Assembly: GCF_023707985.1 (NCBI RefSeq)
Contig: NZ_BRCF01000001.1
Coordinates: 651,915 to 715,914 of the forward strand
Direction: 5' to 3'
DNA from: Sporosarcina sp. NCCP-2716
Lineage (GTDB): Bacteria; Bacillota; Bacilli; Bacillales_A; Planococcaceae
DNA: 64,000 nucleotides
The translations under genes and the position numbers were made by a program. Of this stretch, positions 34,204 to 42,739 are shown one piece after another (position 1 is the stretch's first letter; each line of letters begins with the position of its first letter). The notes under the pieces are model-generated. The model made no database searches. It was not told the DNA's origin and saw only the letters and a program-made list of their open reading frames with translations.

Positions 34204-34383
34204 ATGAGCGGAAATCCGGGTTTATGAGCGTTTTTTTGATTTTATGAGCGGAAATCGTGATTTATGAGCGTTTTACAGAATTTATGAGCGGTATCTGATA
34301 TTTATGAGCGTTTTCAGGTATTTATGAGCGAAAACCAGGATTTATGATCACTTTCAGGGATTCATGAGCAAAATGGCCAGCCG
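34204..34383 (+). repeat. Tandem 20-nt TTTATGAGCG repeat, array 3 (9 units)
   Basis: Nine units with ATG at 34204, 34224, 34244, 34264, 34284, 34304, 34324, 34344 and 34364, all exactly 20 nt apart. The first seven are ATGAGCG; the last two decay to ATGATCAC and ATGAGCAAAA. A G-rich run (GGGGAGGGGGTT) abuts the first unit. The array lies between the AI-2E family terminator and the 3' end of the minus-strand regulator. No gene is evident in this 366-base gap. Confidence 0.95.
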
Positions 34384-34418
34384 CCAAGCCGGATGCACAG
34401 AAACTCCGGAAACGGACA

Positions 34419-34447
34419 ACACCCCGCAGCCAAAAGCTACGGGGTGT
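34419..34447 (-). terminator. Hairpin at the 3' end of the mod regulator gene
   Basis: ACACCCCG pairs with CGGGGTGT around a 13-base loop, overlapping the stop codon. It lacks a proper T-run on the minus strand (TTGTCC follows), so termination is uncertain. Confidence 0.45.
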
Positions 34448-35426
34448 CATAGAGGATCTGTCCGAGCCGGCTGAAGTCATAGCCCTGGATGGCGGCCAAT
34501 TCTTTTTTGAAGGCGGCGGACTGCAGGGTGCTGAGGACCGTATCCCGGAATGCTGCATTGTCCGGGCGTTTCAGCATGACGAGGTCGACCTGCTCGGCAG
34601 CGAGCGGTACGAAGTCGGCGCCGACGAGCTGGGCCGTCTTTTCGATGCCGACTCCGACGTCCGCTTCGCCGGAAGCGACTTTGCTGGCGACCGCCAGATG
34701 GGTCTGTTCGAAATTATCATAACCATGGACGGTTTTCGGCAGGATGCCTTCAAGCCGGAGCCGTTCATCGGTCAGCACGCGGATTCCCGAGCCGATCTCC
34801 CGATTGACGAACCGGATGTCATTACGGTTCAGGTCCCGCCAGCCCGTAAGCTGTTTTGGATTGCCGGGCTGGACGTAGAAACCGGCTGTCCGGCTAAGCA
34901 GATGGACGACCGTATATTCCCGTCCGGTCAGGATGCGGCGGATGTATGGCAGGTTGTAAGATCCCGTATCCCCGTCGAACAGGTGGGTGCTCACCAAGTC
35001 GGCCTCCCCCTGGACGAGGGCGAACAGGCTTGCAAGACTGCCGGTATGCGAGCGGAGTGTCCGGAAGTTCGGCGATGCGGATGAAATGGCATTCGCGAGC
35101 AAATCGAGTGTGACATCCTGTCCGCTGATGATGACTATCTGCGTGGGCCGGGTTTCTGGGGGAGGGGCGGAAGCGGCCGGCTTGACGGTCTCAAGCGGCG
35201 CCGGTTCAGGTATGGGTGTTTCCCGGTTCTCAGCCGGTAACGGGGAACCGCCCTTCATCCGGTTTTTATATGCTTCGAAATCATCGGCGTCGACCCGCAT
35301 CTGTCTGCCGACCCGGTACGCGACGATTTCGCCTTTTTTGATCAGATCGTAGACGGTCAGTTTGGAAACTTGGAGCAGCTCGGCGATGTCTTCAGTCGTA
35401 TACGAAATACCCGCGTTGGATTTCAT
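34437..35426 (-). CDS. HTH (excisionase-type) regulator with substrate-binding domain
   Basis: A 329-residue one-component regulator. Residues 1-60 form an excisionase/MerR-like winged helix (YTTEDIAELLQVSKLTVYDLIKKGEIVAYRVGRQMRVD); a Pro/Ala-rich linker (about 62-95) follows, and residues 95-329 form a periplasmic-binding-protein-like domain (PF12727 type; IRFVNREIGSGIRVLTDERL, VASGEADVGVGIEKTA). Such proteins often sit beside molybdate or tungstate uptake genes and bind the oxyanion or a cofactor precursor. This gene is divergent from modABC across a 184-base region full of palindromes, so it probably controls that operon in place of ModE (inference). The ATG at 35426 follows GGAGGGACGC. 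Confidence 0.82.
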   Translation of the reverse strand: MKSNAGISYTTEDIAELLQVSKLTVYDLIKKGEIVAYRVGRQMRVDADDFEAYKNRMKGGSPLPAENRETPIPEPAPLETVKPAASAPPPETRPTQIVIISGQDVTLDLLANAISSASPNFRTLRSHTGSLASLFALVQGEADLVSTHLFDGDTGSYNLPYIRRILTGREYTVVHLLSRTAGFYVQPGNPKQLTGWRDLNRNDIRFVNREIGSGIRVLTDERLRLEGILPKTVHGYDNFEQTHLAVASKVASGEADVGVGIEKTAQLVGADFVPLAAEQVDLVMLKRPDNAAFRDTVLSTLQSAAFKKELAAIQGYDFSRLGQILYDTP

Positions 35427-35502
35427 TCAGCGTCCCTCCGTTTCTTCCCTCTATCTTCTCCCATATGTCGGACTATTGCAATAGGTATAATAAGCGCTAA
35501 AC

Positions 35503-35526
35503 AGTTAAATTTAGAATTGTTTAACT
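35503..35526. promoter_or_regulatory. Inverted repeat in the mod regulatory region (site 1)
   Basis: AGTTAAA (35503-35509) and TTTAACT (35520-35526) are a perfect inverted repeat around 10 bases. The half-site resembles those of the two downstream palindromes. Confidence 0.55.
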
Positions 35527-35554
35527 ATATATAGCTATCTTAAGTATGGTTATG

Positions 35555-35587
35555 TTATAACTAGTTATAAGTAATGATAACTAGTTA
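35555..35587. promoter_or_regulatory. Twin palindromic candidate operators before modA
   Basis: TTATAACTAGTTATAA (35555-35570) is a perfect 16-bp palindrome. TAACTAGTTA (35578-35587) is a second perfect palindrome with the same core, TAACTAGTTA. Their centres are exactly 20 bp apart, placing them on about the same face of the helix. They lie 24-56 bases before modA and are likely binding sites for the divergent regulator. Confidence 0.65.
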
Positions 35588-35610
35588 AAATAAGAAAAGG
35601 GGAGATAAAG

Positions 35611-36414
35611 ATGAGACAAGCTGGTAAATTGGTAAGCACGATGGCGGCAGCTTTCCTGCTGCTTGCCGGCTGCAGCGGAGGGACGACGACGGAAAAGGAC
35701 AATGAGGCGGCAGACAGCAGCAAGGGGAAGATCGAACTGCACATTTCTGCGGCGGCGAGCCTGACGGATGCGCTCGATGAGTACAAGAAAGCCTATGAAA
35801 AGGAGCATGAGGATGTGAAGCTTACCTTCATGTACGGCGGTTCCGGAAAACTGGCGGCGATGATCGATAACGGAGCACCAGCCGATTTATTCCTGTCCGC
35901 AAGTGCAAAGGATATGGATACGCTTGAGGACAAAGGACTTATCGACGACAGTACGCGTACGGATTTCACGAAGAATGCGCTAGTGCTGATCGCCGGTGCA
36001 GATGAACAGGACACGGTCTCGAGCTTCGAACAGATCGACCCTTCGGCGATTGATCATCTCGTCATCGGGGAGCCGGAGAGTGTTCCGGCCGGCCGCTACA
36101 CGAAGGAAGTGTTCGAGCATTTGAACCTTTGGCAAACTTTGCAGGACAAGCTAGTGCTCGCATCGGACGTCCGGCAGGTGCTGACCCAGGTGGAGATGGG
36201 TAACGCGGAATACGGTGTCGTCTACTCGAGTGATGCGTTCATTTCTGATAAAGTGAAGACAGTGGCGGAAGCCGATCCCGACTGGCATGCGCCGATCGTC
36301 TATCCGGGTGCGGTGCTGGCGAATGCGGAGCATCCGGAAGAAGCGCAGCAGTTTTTCGACGCGCTGCTCGGTGAGGATGGACAGGCCGTGCTTGCGGAGT
36401 ATGGATTCAAGTAA
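35611..36414 (+). CDS. modA: Molybdate ABC transporter substrate-binding lipoprotein
   Basis: A 267-residue lipoprotein; the signal peptide ends LLAGCS. ModA captures molybdate or tungstate. HISAAASLTDALDEY has the Ser residues that contact the oxyanion, and YGGSGKLAAMIDNGAPADLFLSAS, VPAGRYTKEVF and ASDVRQVLTQVEMGNAEYGVVYSSDA are family blocks. ATG 35611 follows AAGGGGAG. It is the first gene of modABC, under the palindrome-rich region. Confidence 0.94.
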   Translation: MRQAGKLVSTMAAAFLLLAGCSGGTTTEKDNEAADSSKGKIELHISAAASLTDALDEYKKAYEKEHEDVKLTFMYGGSGKLAAMIDNGAPADLFLSASAKDMDTLEDKGLIDDSTRTDFTKNALVLIAGADEQDTVSSFEQIDPSAIDHLVIGEPESVPAGRYTKEVFEHLNLWQTLQDKLVLASDVRQVLTQVEMGNAEYGVVYSSDAFISDKVKTVAEADPDWHAPIVYPGAVLANAEHPEEAQQFFDALLGEDGQAVLAEYGFK

Positions 36415-36435
36415 GCAGTTCAGGAGGTGAGCGGG

Positions 36436-37116
36436 ATGGATCTTCAACCTTTGTTGCTGTCGGCGAAAGTGGCGGCTATTTCAACTGTGATCGTCTTTGT
36501 TCTTGGTGTATTTCTAGCGCATTTATTCGCGAAGCGGCAGTTTTTCGGCAAATCGGTGCTCGAATCGCTCTTTCTGCTGCCGCTCGTACTGCCGCCGACA
36601 GTCGTCGGTTTCGGATTGCTGATCGTGTTCGGGAAAAAGGGATGGATCGGCAGCTGGCTTCTTGAGACGTTCGATATCCAGATCGTTTTCACGTGGACAG
36701 CTGCCGTCATTGCTTCCGTCGTCGTCAGTTTCCCGCTCATGTACCAGAGCGCGGCGGCGGCATTCGAGAACTTGGACGGGAAGCTGGAAGATGCGGCACG
36801 CACGATGGGAGCGTCGGAGTGGCGGGTTTTCCGGACGGTGACGTTCCCGCTCGCCTGGCCGGGGCTGCTCGCAGGGCTCGTTCTGTCTTTCGCGAGAGGA
36901 CTCGGGGAGTTCGGCGCCACCCTCATGCTGGCAGGATACATACCGGGTAAGACCGATACGATGCCGATGGCGATCTACTTCGCCGTGGAATCGGGGCAGA
37001 TGGAGAAGGCGTCGTTCTGGGTCGTCATCATCACCGCGCTCGGGTTCAGCATCATTTTATGGCTCAATTGGTGGAGCAGGCGGAATCTCAGGCGCTTTGC
37101 CGCCGACAGACGATAG
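36436..37116 (+). CDS. modB: Molybdate ABC transporter permease
   Basis: A 226-residue permease with five predicted helices, the usual ModB size. LPLVLPPTVVGFGLL and the EAA loop LEDAARTMGASEWRVFRTVTFPLAWPGL are typical, as is FARGLGEFGATLMLAGYIPG. ATG 36436 has AGGAGGTG at 6 bases; an in-frame GTG at 36427 overlaps that site. It lies 21 bases after modA. Confidence 0.94.
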   Translation: MDLQPLLLSAKVAAISTVIVFVLGVFLAHLFAKRQFFGKSVLESLFLLPLVLPPTVVGFGLLIVFGKKGWIGSWLLETFDIQIVFTWTAAVIASVVVSFPLMYQSAAAAFENLDGKLEDAARTMGASEWRVFRTVTFPLAWPGLLAGLVLSFARGLGEFGATLMLAGYIPGKTDTMPMAIYFAVESGQMEKASFWVVIITALGFSIILWLNWWSRRNLRRFAADRR

Positions 37117-37128
37117 GAGTGAAGCATC

Positions 37129-37809
37129 ATGCTGAAGGTTGATATCCGAAAGCGGCTCGCGCATTTTGAACTGGATGTCGCTTTCGAAACGGGAAATGAC
37201 ATTATCGTGCTGGCGGGTGCTTCAGGGGCAGGGAAGACGTCGATTCTGCAGGCGGTCGCCGGTCTGTCACACCCTGACAGCGGGACGATCGCGCTGAACG
37301 GCAGGACGTTCTTCGACAGCGGCGGCAGCTCAGGCAGACCGCTGCCCGCACGTTCGCGCAATATCGGCTACCTATTTCAGGACTATGCGCTGTTTCCGCA
37401 CATGACAGTCGAGCGCAACATCTACTATGGCGTGTCGAAAACGCACTTGGCGGCTGCGAGACCCGTTGTCGGCCAGCTGCTCGGCGTTCTCGGCATCGGC
37501 CACTTGCTGGGCAAGTACCCGCACCAGATTTCAGGCGGCGAAAAGCAGCGGGTCGCACTGGCACGGGCTCTTGCTGCGGAGCCTGAACTGCTGCTGCTCG
37601 ACGAACCGCTGTCTGCGCTCGACGAGGAGACGCGGGAGGAATGCCAGGACGAACTGCTCCGGCTGCATGATCTGTGGCAGATCCCGTTTCTGATTGTGAC
37701 CCACAGCAAGTCAGAAGCTGAAAAGCTCGGCGACCGGGTGCTCCGGCTGAAAAAGGGCTTGATTGTCGAAGAGAGTCGTGGAACAATGGAAGAAACCCCT
37801 GCAGAGTGA
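37129..37809 (+). CDS. modC: Molybdate ABC transporter ATPase
   Basis: A 226-residue ATPase: Walker A AGASGAGKTSIL, Q-loop FQDYALFPHMTV, signature ISGGEKQRVALARAL, Walker B LLLLDEPLSALD, H-loop VTHS. It ends soon after the H-loop, so the C-terminal MOP molybdate-binding domain of E. coli ModC is absent, as in many Firmicutes. Sensing of molybdate must then be elsewhere, perhaps in the divergent regulator. ATG 37129 follows TAGGAG. Confidence 0.93.
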   Translation: MLKVDIRKRLAHFELDVAFETGNDIIVLAGASGAGKTSILQAVAGLSHPDSGTIALNGRTFFDSGGSSGRPLPARSRNIGYLFQDYALFPHMTVERNIYYGVSKTHLAAARPVVGQLLGVLGIGHLLGKYPHQISGGEKQRVALARALAAEPELLLLDEPLSALDEETREECQDELLRLHDLWQIPFLIVTHSKSEAEKLGDRVLRLKKGLIVEESRGTMEETPAE

Positions 37810-37835
37810 CACGCGGGAAATGGAGGGGACAGCCG

Positions 37836-38270
37836 ATGGGCCACGTGACGATAGCAGCGCTCAAGACGGAAGAGGAATTGCTGGAAGCCTTTCCAATCAT
37901 GAGCCAGCTGCGCACGCATCTTGACGAAAAAGAGTACTTGGAACTGGTGTACGAATCGGAAGCGAAAGAGCGCTACCAGCTGCTCGGCCTCCGCGATAAC
38001 GGCGTCCTGAAGGCGCTGATCGGTTTCAAGCCGATGATCACGCTCTATTACGGCCGCTCGCTCTGGGTATGCGACCTGGTGACTGATAACAGCGCCCGCT
38101 CGCACGGGTATGGCGAACAGCTGCTGAGCTACGTTGAAAAATGGAGCAAAGAGCACCATTACGAGTCGATCGCACTGTCTTCAGGCATCCAGCGGACCGA
38201 TGCGCACCGTTTCTATGAAGAGAAAATGGACTACCGCAAAGTGAGTTATGTATTCAAAAAGCAGTTTTGA
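37836..38270 (+). CDS. GNAT family N-acetyltransferase
   Basis: A 144-residue GNAT acetyltransferase. LWVCDLVTDNSARSHGYGEQLLSYVEKW covers the beta-4 strand and the acetyl-CoA loop (usual R/QxxGxG/A appears as RSHGYG), and ALSSGIQRTDAHRFYEEKMDYRK is the typical C-terminal motif. The acceptor is unknown. ATG 37836 follows GGAGGGG. It begins 26 bases after modC and may be cotranscribed, but no link to molybdenum is evident. Confidence 0.85.
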   Translation: MGHVTIAALKTEEELLEAFPIMSQLRTHLDEKEYLELVYESEAKERYQLLGLRDNGVLKALIGFKPMITLYYGRSLWVCDLVTDNSARSHGYGEQLLSYVEKWSKEHHYESIALSSGIQRTDAHRFYEEKMDYRKVSYVFKKQF

Positions 38271-38368
38271 TTGGAAAAGTGCTGTTTTTACCGTATGCGA
38301 ACAGAGATGCGAACAGCCGGCGGAGATCGATCTCCGGCCGGTTGTTCGGTCATTCAGGAGGGATTTCC

Positions 38369-38740
38369 ATGTGGATCAACCAAAACGGACAGCTGCGGCA
38401 GATCGCGGACGAAACGCGGGTCAAATTCCGGACGTCACTCAGCGCAGCATTATTGGAGGAACTGAAACAGCTTGCGGATGAACACGGAAAGTTCGTCAAT
38501 TATTTGCTCGAAGACGGCCTGAAGCAATTATTGCTGCAGGAAACGATCGGTTTCACGAAAGACATGCGGCCGAAAGACCGGATCCAGTATAAGACGACGT
38601 ATGATGCAGAATTGCTGGAGCGGGTGCGGGCCATTGCAAAAGAGCATAAGCTGTATATTAATGATGTAATCGAGTACAGTGCGCAATTCATCGATGCGGA
38701 GCGGGCGAAGAGAGGGCAATACCGATATCGGATCGAATAA
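38369..38740 (+). CDS. Small protein with two ribbon-helix-helix-like repeats
   Basis: A 123-residue protein that I do not recognise by name. It contains two matching segments of about 40 residues: RVKFRTSLSAALLEELKQLA (about 17-36 onward) and RIQYKTTYDAELLERVRAIA (about 68-87 onward). Each has a short basic strand then two helices (DEHGKFVNYLLEDGLKQLL; KEHKLYINDVIEYSAQFI), the pattern of ribbon-helix-helix DNA-binding domains. A tandem pair could fold on itself as an intramolecular dimer. ATG 38369 follows GGAGGG; the frame is open upstream into the GNAT gene. Confidence 0.65.
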   Translation: MWINQNGQLRQIADETRVKFRTSLSAALLEELKQLADEHGKFVNYLLEDGLKQLLLQETIGFTKDMRPKDRIQYKTTYDAELLERVRAIAKEHKLYINDVIEYSAQFIDAERAKRGQYRYRIE

Positions 38741-38756
38741 ATGGTAAGATATTTTG

Positions 38757-38787
<31 letters not shown>

Positions 38788-38859
38788 CTGCGTTTCATTC
38801 AATAGTATACTTAGGATAGTGAGATAAAACAGCAATTTTCATCTGAAACGGAAAAAATG

Positions 38860-38895
38860 AACCCGCGGCAAAATTTCTGCTCCGCGGGTTTTTTT
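38860..38895. terminator. Terminator after the RHH-like gene
   Basis: AACCCGCGG paired with CCGCGGGTT around 13 bases, then TTTTTT. It may also serve the convergent MFS gene. Confidence 0.85.
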
Positions 38896-38944
38896 ATGGC
38901 TTATATGATTCAAACTTCGCTAATGGAATCCGTTTTCTGGCGTT

Positions 38945-40186
38945 TTACACGGCCGGCTTCACAGGACCGATCGGATCTGCGTCCGCTGCCGGCTCCTCGA
39001 GTGAAATGTTGCGCCGTCTCATCTGAACATAGAACATGCCTGTCAGCCCGACGCTGATCATGCCGAACACCATCACCATCACTTGCATGCCGACGATATC
39101 AAGGAACGCCCCCGTCGCCAGCAGCACGACTTGGAACATGACCCGCTCCAGCATGTTGCGAAATGAGAAAAACCGGCCATGATACGCTTTCGGCATCTGT
39201 TTCTGGAAAATGACCATCGCCGTCGGGAAAAAACAGCCTAAGCTGAAACCGAGCAGCGTAAACGACGCGAGGACAAGAAATTGACTTTCTGTGAAATACA
39301 GCAGGAACTCAGCCATCCCCACCATACCGGCAAAGAAGAATAAAATAGCAGCCGTACGCCATTTGACGGCGATCCGTTTCACGGCGAACGATCCGATCAT
39401 GAATGCGACGCCTTCACACGTGTAGATGAGTCCTTTGATGGACGCGGACTGCTGGATTTCGCTGATATTGATGACGATCAGGTTGAATGCGCCGAGGAAC
39501 AGCAGCGGAATGAGCGTCATGATCAGCGTCATACCGACTGCGGGATAGGCTTTCAATACCGGGAACATATCCATGAAGCCGCTCTTTTCCGGGACACCGG
39601 CTGCAGCGGGCGCACTCCCCTCCCCTTCGTCGATCTGCAGCATCCACGTGAAGACGAGCAGTACGGCATACGCAGCGATCGAGATCCAGTAAAGCGACGA
39701 AAGCGACCAGTAGACCAGAATCATACCGGCGAGCGCAGTTCCTGCGACGCGCGCGATCGTCGCGACATTCATGTGCAGCCCGTTCATCGTCAGCAGTTCC
39801 CCTTCCTTCACGACGAGCGGAATGGCGGCCTGCAGTGCAGGGAAATAGAATGTCGCTGCGAGCTGGATGCTCACGACGAACGCGATCATCCACCAGACGG
39901 AACCTGTTGCGATGGCGATGAGCATGAATACGACACTGACGAGGCGCCCTGCCCCTGCCACTACGAGAATCCGCTTCTTCGACTGCTGATCGATGATCCG
40001 GCCGGCAAGCGGTCCTGCGATTATCCCTGCGAGCAGCCCGACGGACAGGATCAGTGCTTTGACAAAGTCCGAAGGGATCCTTTCCTGCATGAACTCCAAG
40101 TTGCCGATGATACCGGTCCAGAGCCCAATTCCGGCGATCAGTTCTCCGGATAATATGATCCATACATTACGGTTTTTCCAAAGCAT
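38945..40186 (-). CDS. MFS transporter
   Basis: A 413-residue major facilitator with about 12 helices. The first half shows LLAGIIAGPLAGRIIDQQSKKRILVVAG (the conserved loop 2-3 motif in the form GRIIDQQSKKR), and the two six-helix halves are joined by an acidic loop (DEGEGSAPAAAGVPEKSG, about 195-212). The layout resembles MFS_3/EntS or macrolide-efflux-type exporters. ATG 40186 follows AGAGGG. The substrate is unknown. It stands alone, downstream of parC on the same strand. Confidence 0.85.
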   Translation of the reverse strand: MLWKNRNVWIILSGELIAGIGLWTGIIGNLEFMQERIPSDFVKALILSVGLLAGIIAGPLAGRIIDQQSKKRILVVAGAGRLVSVVFMLIAIATGSVWWMIAFVVSIQLAATFYFPALQAAIPLVVKEGELLTMNGLHMNVATIARVAGTALAGMILVYWSLSSLYWISIAAYAVLLVFTWMLQIDEGEGSAPAAAGVPEKSGFMDMFPVLKAYPAVGMTLIMTLIPLLFLGAFNLIVINISEIQQSASIKGLIYTCEGVAFMIGSFAVKRIAVKWRTAAILFFFAGMVGMAEFLLYFTESQFLVLASFTLLGFSLGCFFPTAMVIFQKQMPKAYHGRFFSFRNMLERVMFQVVLLATGAFLDIVGMQVMVMVFGMISVGLTGMFYVQMRRRNISLEEPAADADPIGPVKPAV

Positions 40187-40247
40187 CGTGTTCCCTCTTT
40201 CTTCATCCGAATAATTCGCTTCTCGAACTAGTATACGATAAACAAAG

Positions 40248-40289
40248 AAAAAAGCACACGAAAATTTTGCAACATTTCGTGTGCTTTTT
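40248..40289. terminator. Terminator of parE-parC
   Basis: AAAAAGCACACGAAA paired with TTTCGTGTGCTTTTT around a 12-base loop; T-runs on both strands. Confidence 0.9.
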
Positions 40290-40294
40290 CTATT

Positions 40295-42739
40295 CTACTT
40301 GGAATCGTGCTTATCCGTTCTGGCTTTCGGTTCGTAATAGAGCCGGACCGCCTTGCCGTTCTTCGTTTCGTCGGAGACGGAACTGCCGTTCGATGTCCGG
40401 TCGGAAAGGCGGATTTCTTTCGGCGTGAGCTCGATGCGCACGCCTTTGTCGGTGGCCAGGACAAGCGTTTCTTCAGGGCCTGTCAGCTTGGCGCCCGCCA
40501 CCCGGTATGGATTCTTCTTCAATTCTTTCAGGATCATGAGGCCGCGCTGGGCGCGTCCGCCAATCTCGATTTCCTTCAATGAGGTCCGTTTGACCGTCCC
40601 CCGCTGTGTTGCGACGATCACCGAGGCGGAACTGTCCGTGATGACGTCCATCGAAATGACATAGTCGTCGGTCTTCAAGTTGATCCCTTTAACGCCTGCA
40701 GTCCGGACGCCTGTCGTGCTGATTTCACTCAGCGGGAACCGGAGGATGTATGCCTGATGCGTCACGAGCAGCACATCTTCGCTGCCTTTAACGATACGGG
40801 CATCGATTAGCCGGTCGCCTTTTTTGACGTTCATCGCCTTATAGGATCGACCGAAACGCTGCACTTGGTAGTCTGCCAGCTTCGACAGCTTGATGAAGCC
40901 GTTCGCAGTCATCGTCAGTACGGAATGGACATCGTCGAACGCTTCCAGTCCGACCGCCGACACAATGCTTTCGCCGGGTTCAAGCGAGACGATGCTCGAG
41001 ACGTGCTGGCCGAGGTCCCGCCACCGTATATCCGGCAGTTCGTGGACGGGCTGGTAGATGTAATTGCCGAGTGAGGTGAACAGCAGCAGGTGGTGCTGGG
41101 TGTTCATCGTCTGCTCGAAGAGCGGGTAATCGGACTCTTTCATGTCCATGCCGGCTCCGTTCGACGCGCCATAGGACCGCATGCTCGTCCGTTTGACATA
41201 ACCTTCCTTAGTCACGGATACAACGACTTCCTCGCTCGGGATGAGGATATCAAGATCGACTTTCAGTTCCTCGATCTTCTCCTCGATGACGGAGTTGCGT
41301 GGTTCCGCGAACTGCTTCCGTATGGCGAGCAGTTCCTTCTGGATGACGCGAGCGAGCTTTTTCGGACTCGTCAGGATGGCCGTCAGCTCTTCGATGAGCT
41401 TCCGCAGCTCCTCTTCCTCTTTTTTAAGTTCCGTAATATCAGTGTTTGTAAGACGGTAGAGCTGGAGCGAAACGATCGCTTCCGCCTGGATTTCCGAGAA
41501 CTTGAAGCGTTCGATCAGGTTGTTCTTCGCGTCGCGTTTGTCGTTCGATCCCCGGATCGTCTTAATGACTTCATCCAAGATGGACAGTGCTTTGATCAGC
41601 CCATCGACGATATGGAGCCGGTCCTTCGCCTTTTGCACATCATAGCGCGAGCGGCGGGTGACGACGTCTTTCTGGTGTTCGATGTAGGCGTCGAGCAGCA
41701 TCGGCAGCGACATGAGTTTCGGCCGTCTGTCTGCGATTGCGACCATGTTGAAGTTGTAGGCGACTTGCAGGTCGGTGTTTTTCAGCATGTAGCGCAGGAT
41801 CGGTTCTCCCGGTATGTCCTTTTTCAATTCGACGACGATGCGCAGTCCGGAACGGTCGGATTCATCGCGTACTTCTGCGATGCCGTCCAGTTTCCGGTCA
41901 ACGCGCAGTTCATCCATCTTCTTGACGAGGTTCGCTTTGTTGACGTCGTACGGGATTTCACTGATGACAATCTGGGATTTTCCGGCTTTCAGCGGTTCGA
42001 TCTCCGTCTTCGAGCGCACGATGATGCGTCCTTTGCCGGTTTCGTATGCCGCTTTGATGCCGTCGGTCCCCTGGATGGTGCCGCCCGTCGGGAAATCGGG
42101 CCCTTTCAGGACGGTCATCAGTTCGTCGACGGTCGCTTCCGGGTTGTCCATCCGCATGAGGACCGCGTCAATTGCTTCGTGGAGCGCATGCGGCGGAATG
42201 TCGGTTGCATATCCGGCGGAGATCCCGGTCGAGCCGTTGACGAGCAGGTTCGGGAAACGGGCAGGCAGGACGGTCGGTTCCGGCTCGGTATCATCGAAGT
42301 TCGGGATGAAGTCGACGGTCTCCTTGTTCAGGTCGCGCAGCATCTCCCCGGCGATACTCGACAGACGGGCTTCGGTATACCGCATCGCAGCTGCCGAGTC
42401 CCCGTCGACCGAACCGTTGTTGCCGTGCATTTCGATCATCAGGTGCCGCAGCTTCCAGTCCTGGCTCATCCGCACCATCGCTTCATAGACGGACGAATCG
42501 CCGTGCGGGTGATAGTTGCCGATGACGTTACCGACGGTCTTCGCGGATTTACGGAATGCCTTTTCGTGCGTATTCCCTTCGTTATACATCGCATACAAAA
42601 TGCGCCGCTGGACCGGTTTCAGTCCATCGCGCGCGTCGGGCAGGGCCCGGTCCTGGATAATATATTTACTGTAGCGGCCAAAGCGGTCGCCGATGACTTC
42701 CTCTAACGGAAGATCCTGAAAGCGTTCAGTTGCACTCAT
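40295..42739 (-). CDS. parC: DNA topoisomerase IV subunit A
   Basis: An 814-residue ParC, which cuts and rejoins DNA to decatenate sister chromosomes. The catalytic tyrosine is Tyr121 in AAAMRYTEARL. The quinolone-resistance region reads HPHGDSSVYEAMVR: residues Ser82 and Glu86, equivalent to Ser80 and Glu84 of S. aureus GrlA, are the sensitive (wild-type) forms. The C-terminal half has the beta-pinwheel repeats. It overlaps parE by 4 bases (ATGA), so the subunits are translationally coupled. Confidence 0.97.
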   Translation of the reverse strand: MSATERFQDLPLEEVIGDRFGRYSKYIIQDRALPDARDGLKPVQRRILYAMYNEGNTHEKAFRKSAKTVGNVIGNYHPHGDSSVYEAMVRMSQDWKLRHLMIEMHGNNGSVDGDSAAAMRYTEARLSSIAGEMLRDLNKETVDFIPNFDDTEPEPTVLPARFPNLLVNGSTGISAGYATDIPPHALHEAIDAVLMRMDNPEATVDELMTVLKGPDFPTGGTIQGTDGIKAAYETGKGRIIVRSKTEIEPLKAGKSQIVISEIPYDVNKANLVKKMDELRVDRKLDGIAEVRDESDRSGLRIVVELKKDIPGEPILRYMLKNTDLQVAYNFNMVAIADRRPKLMSLPMLLDAYIEHQKDVVTRRSRYDVQKAKDRLHIVDGLIKALSILDEVIKTIRGSNDKRDAKNNLIERFKFSEIQAEAIVSLQLYRLTNTDITELKKEEEELRKLIEELTAILTSPKKLARVIQKELLAIRKQFAEPRNSVIEEKIEELKVDLDILIPSEEVVVSVTKEGYVKRTSMRSYGASNGAGMDMKESDYPLFEQTMNTQHHLLLFTSLGNYIYQPVHELPDIRWRDLGQHVSSIVSLEPGESIVSAVGLEAFDDVHSVLTMTANGFIKLSKLADYQVQRFGRSYKAMNVKKGDRLIDARIVKGSEDVLLVTHQAYILRFPLSEISTTGVRTAGVKGINLKTDDYVISMDVITDSSASVIVATQRGTVKRTSLKEIEIGGRAQRGLMILKELKKNPYRVAGAKLTGPEETLVLATDKGVRIELTPKEIRLSDRTSNGSSVSDETKNGKAVRLYYEPKARTDKHDSK

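Noticed and set aside
41090..42706. 538-codon frame antisense to parC
   Set aside because: Same reason: it is the shadow of an intact, well-conserved gene and has no family resemblance of its own.
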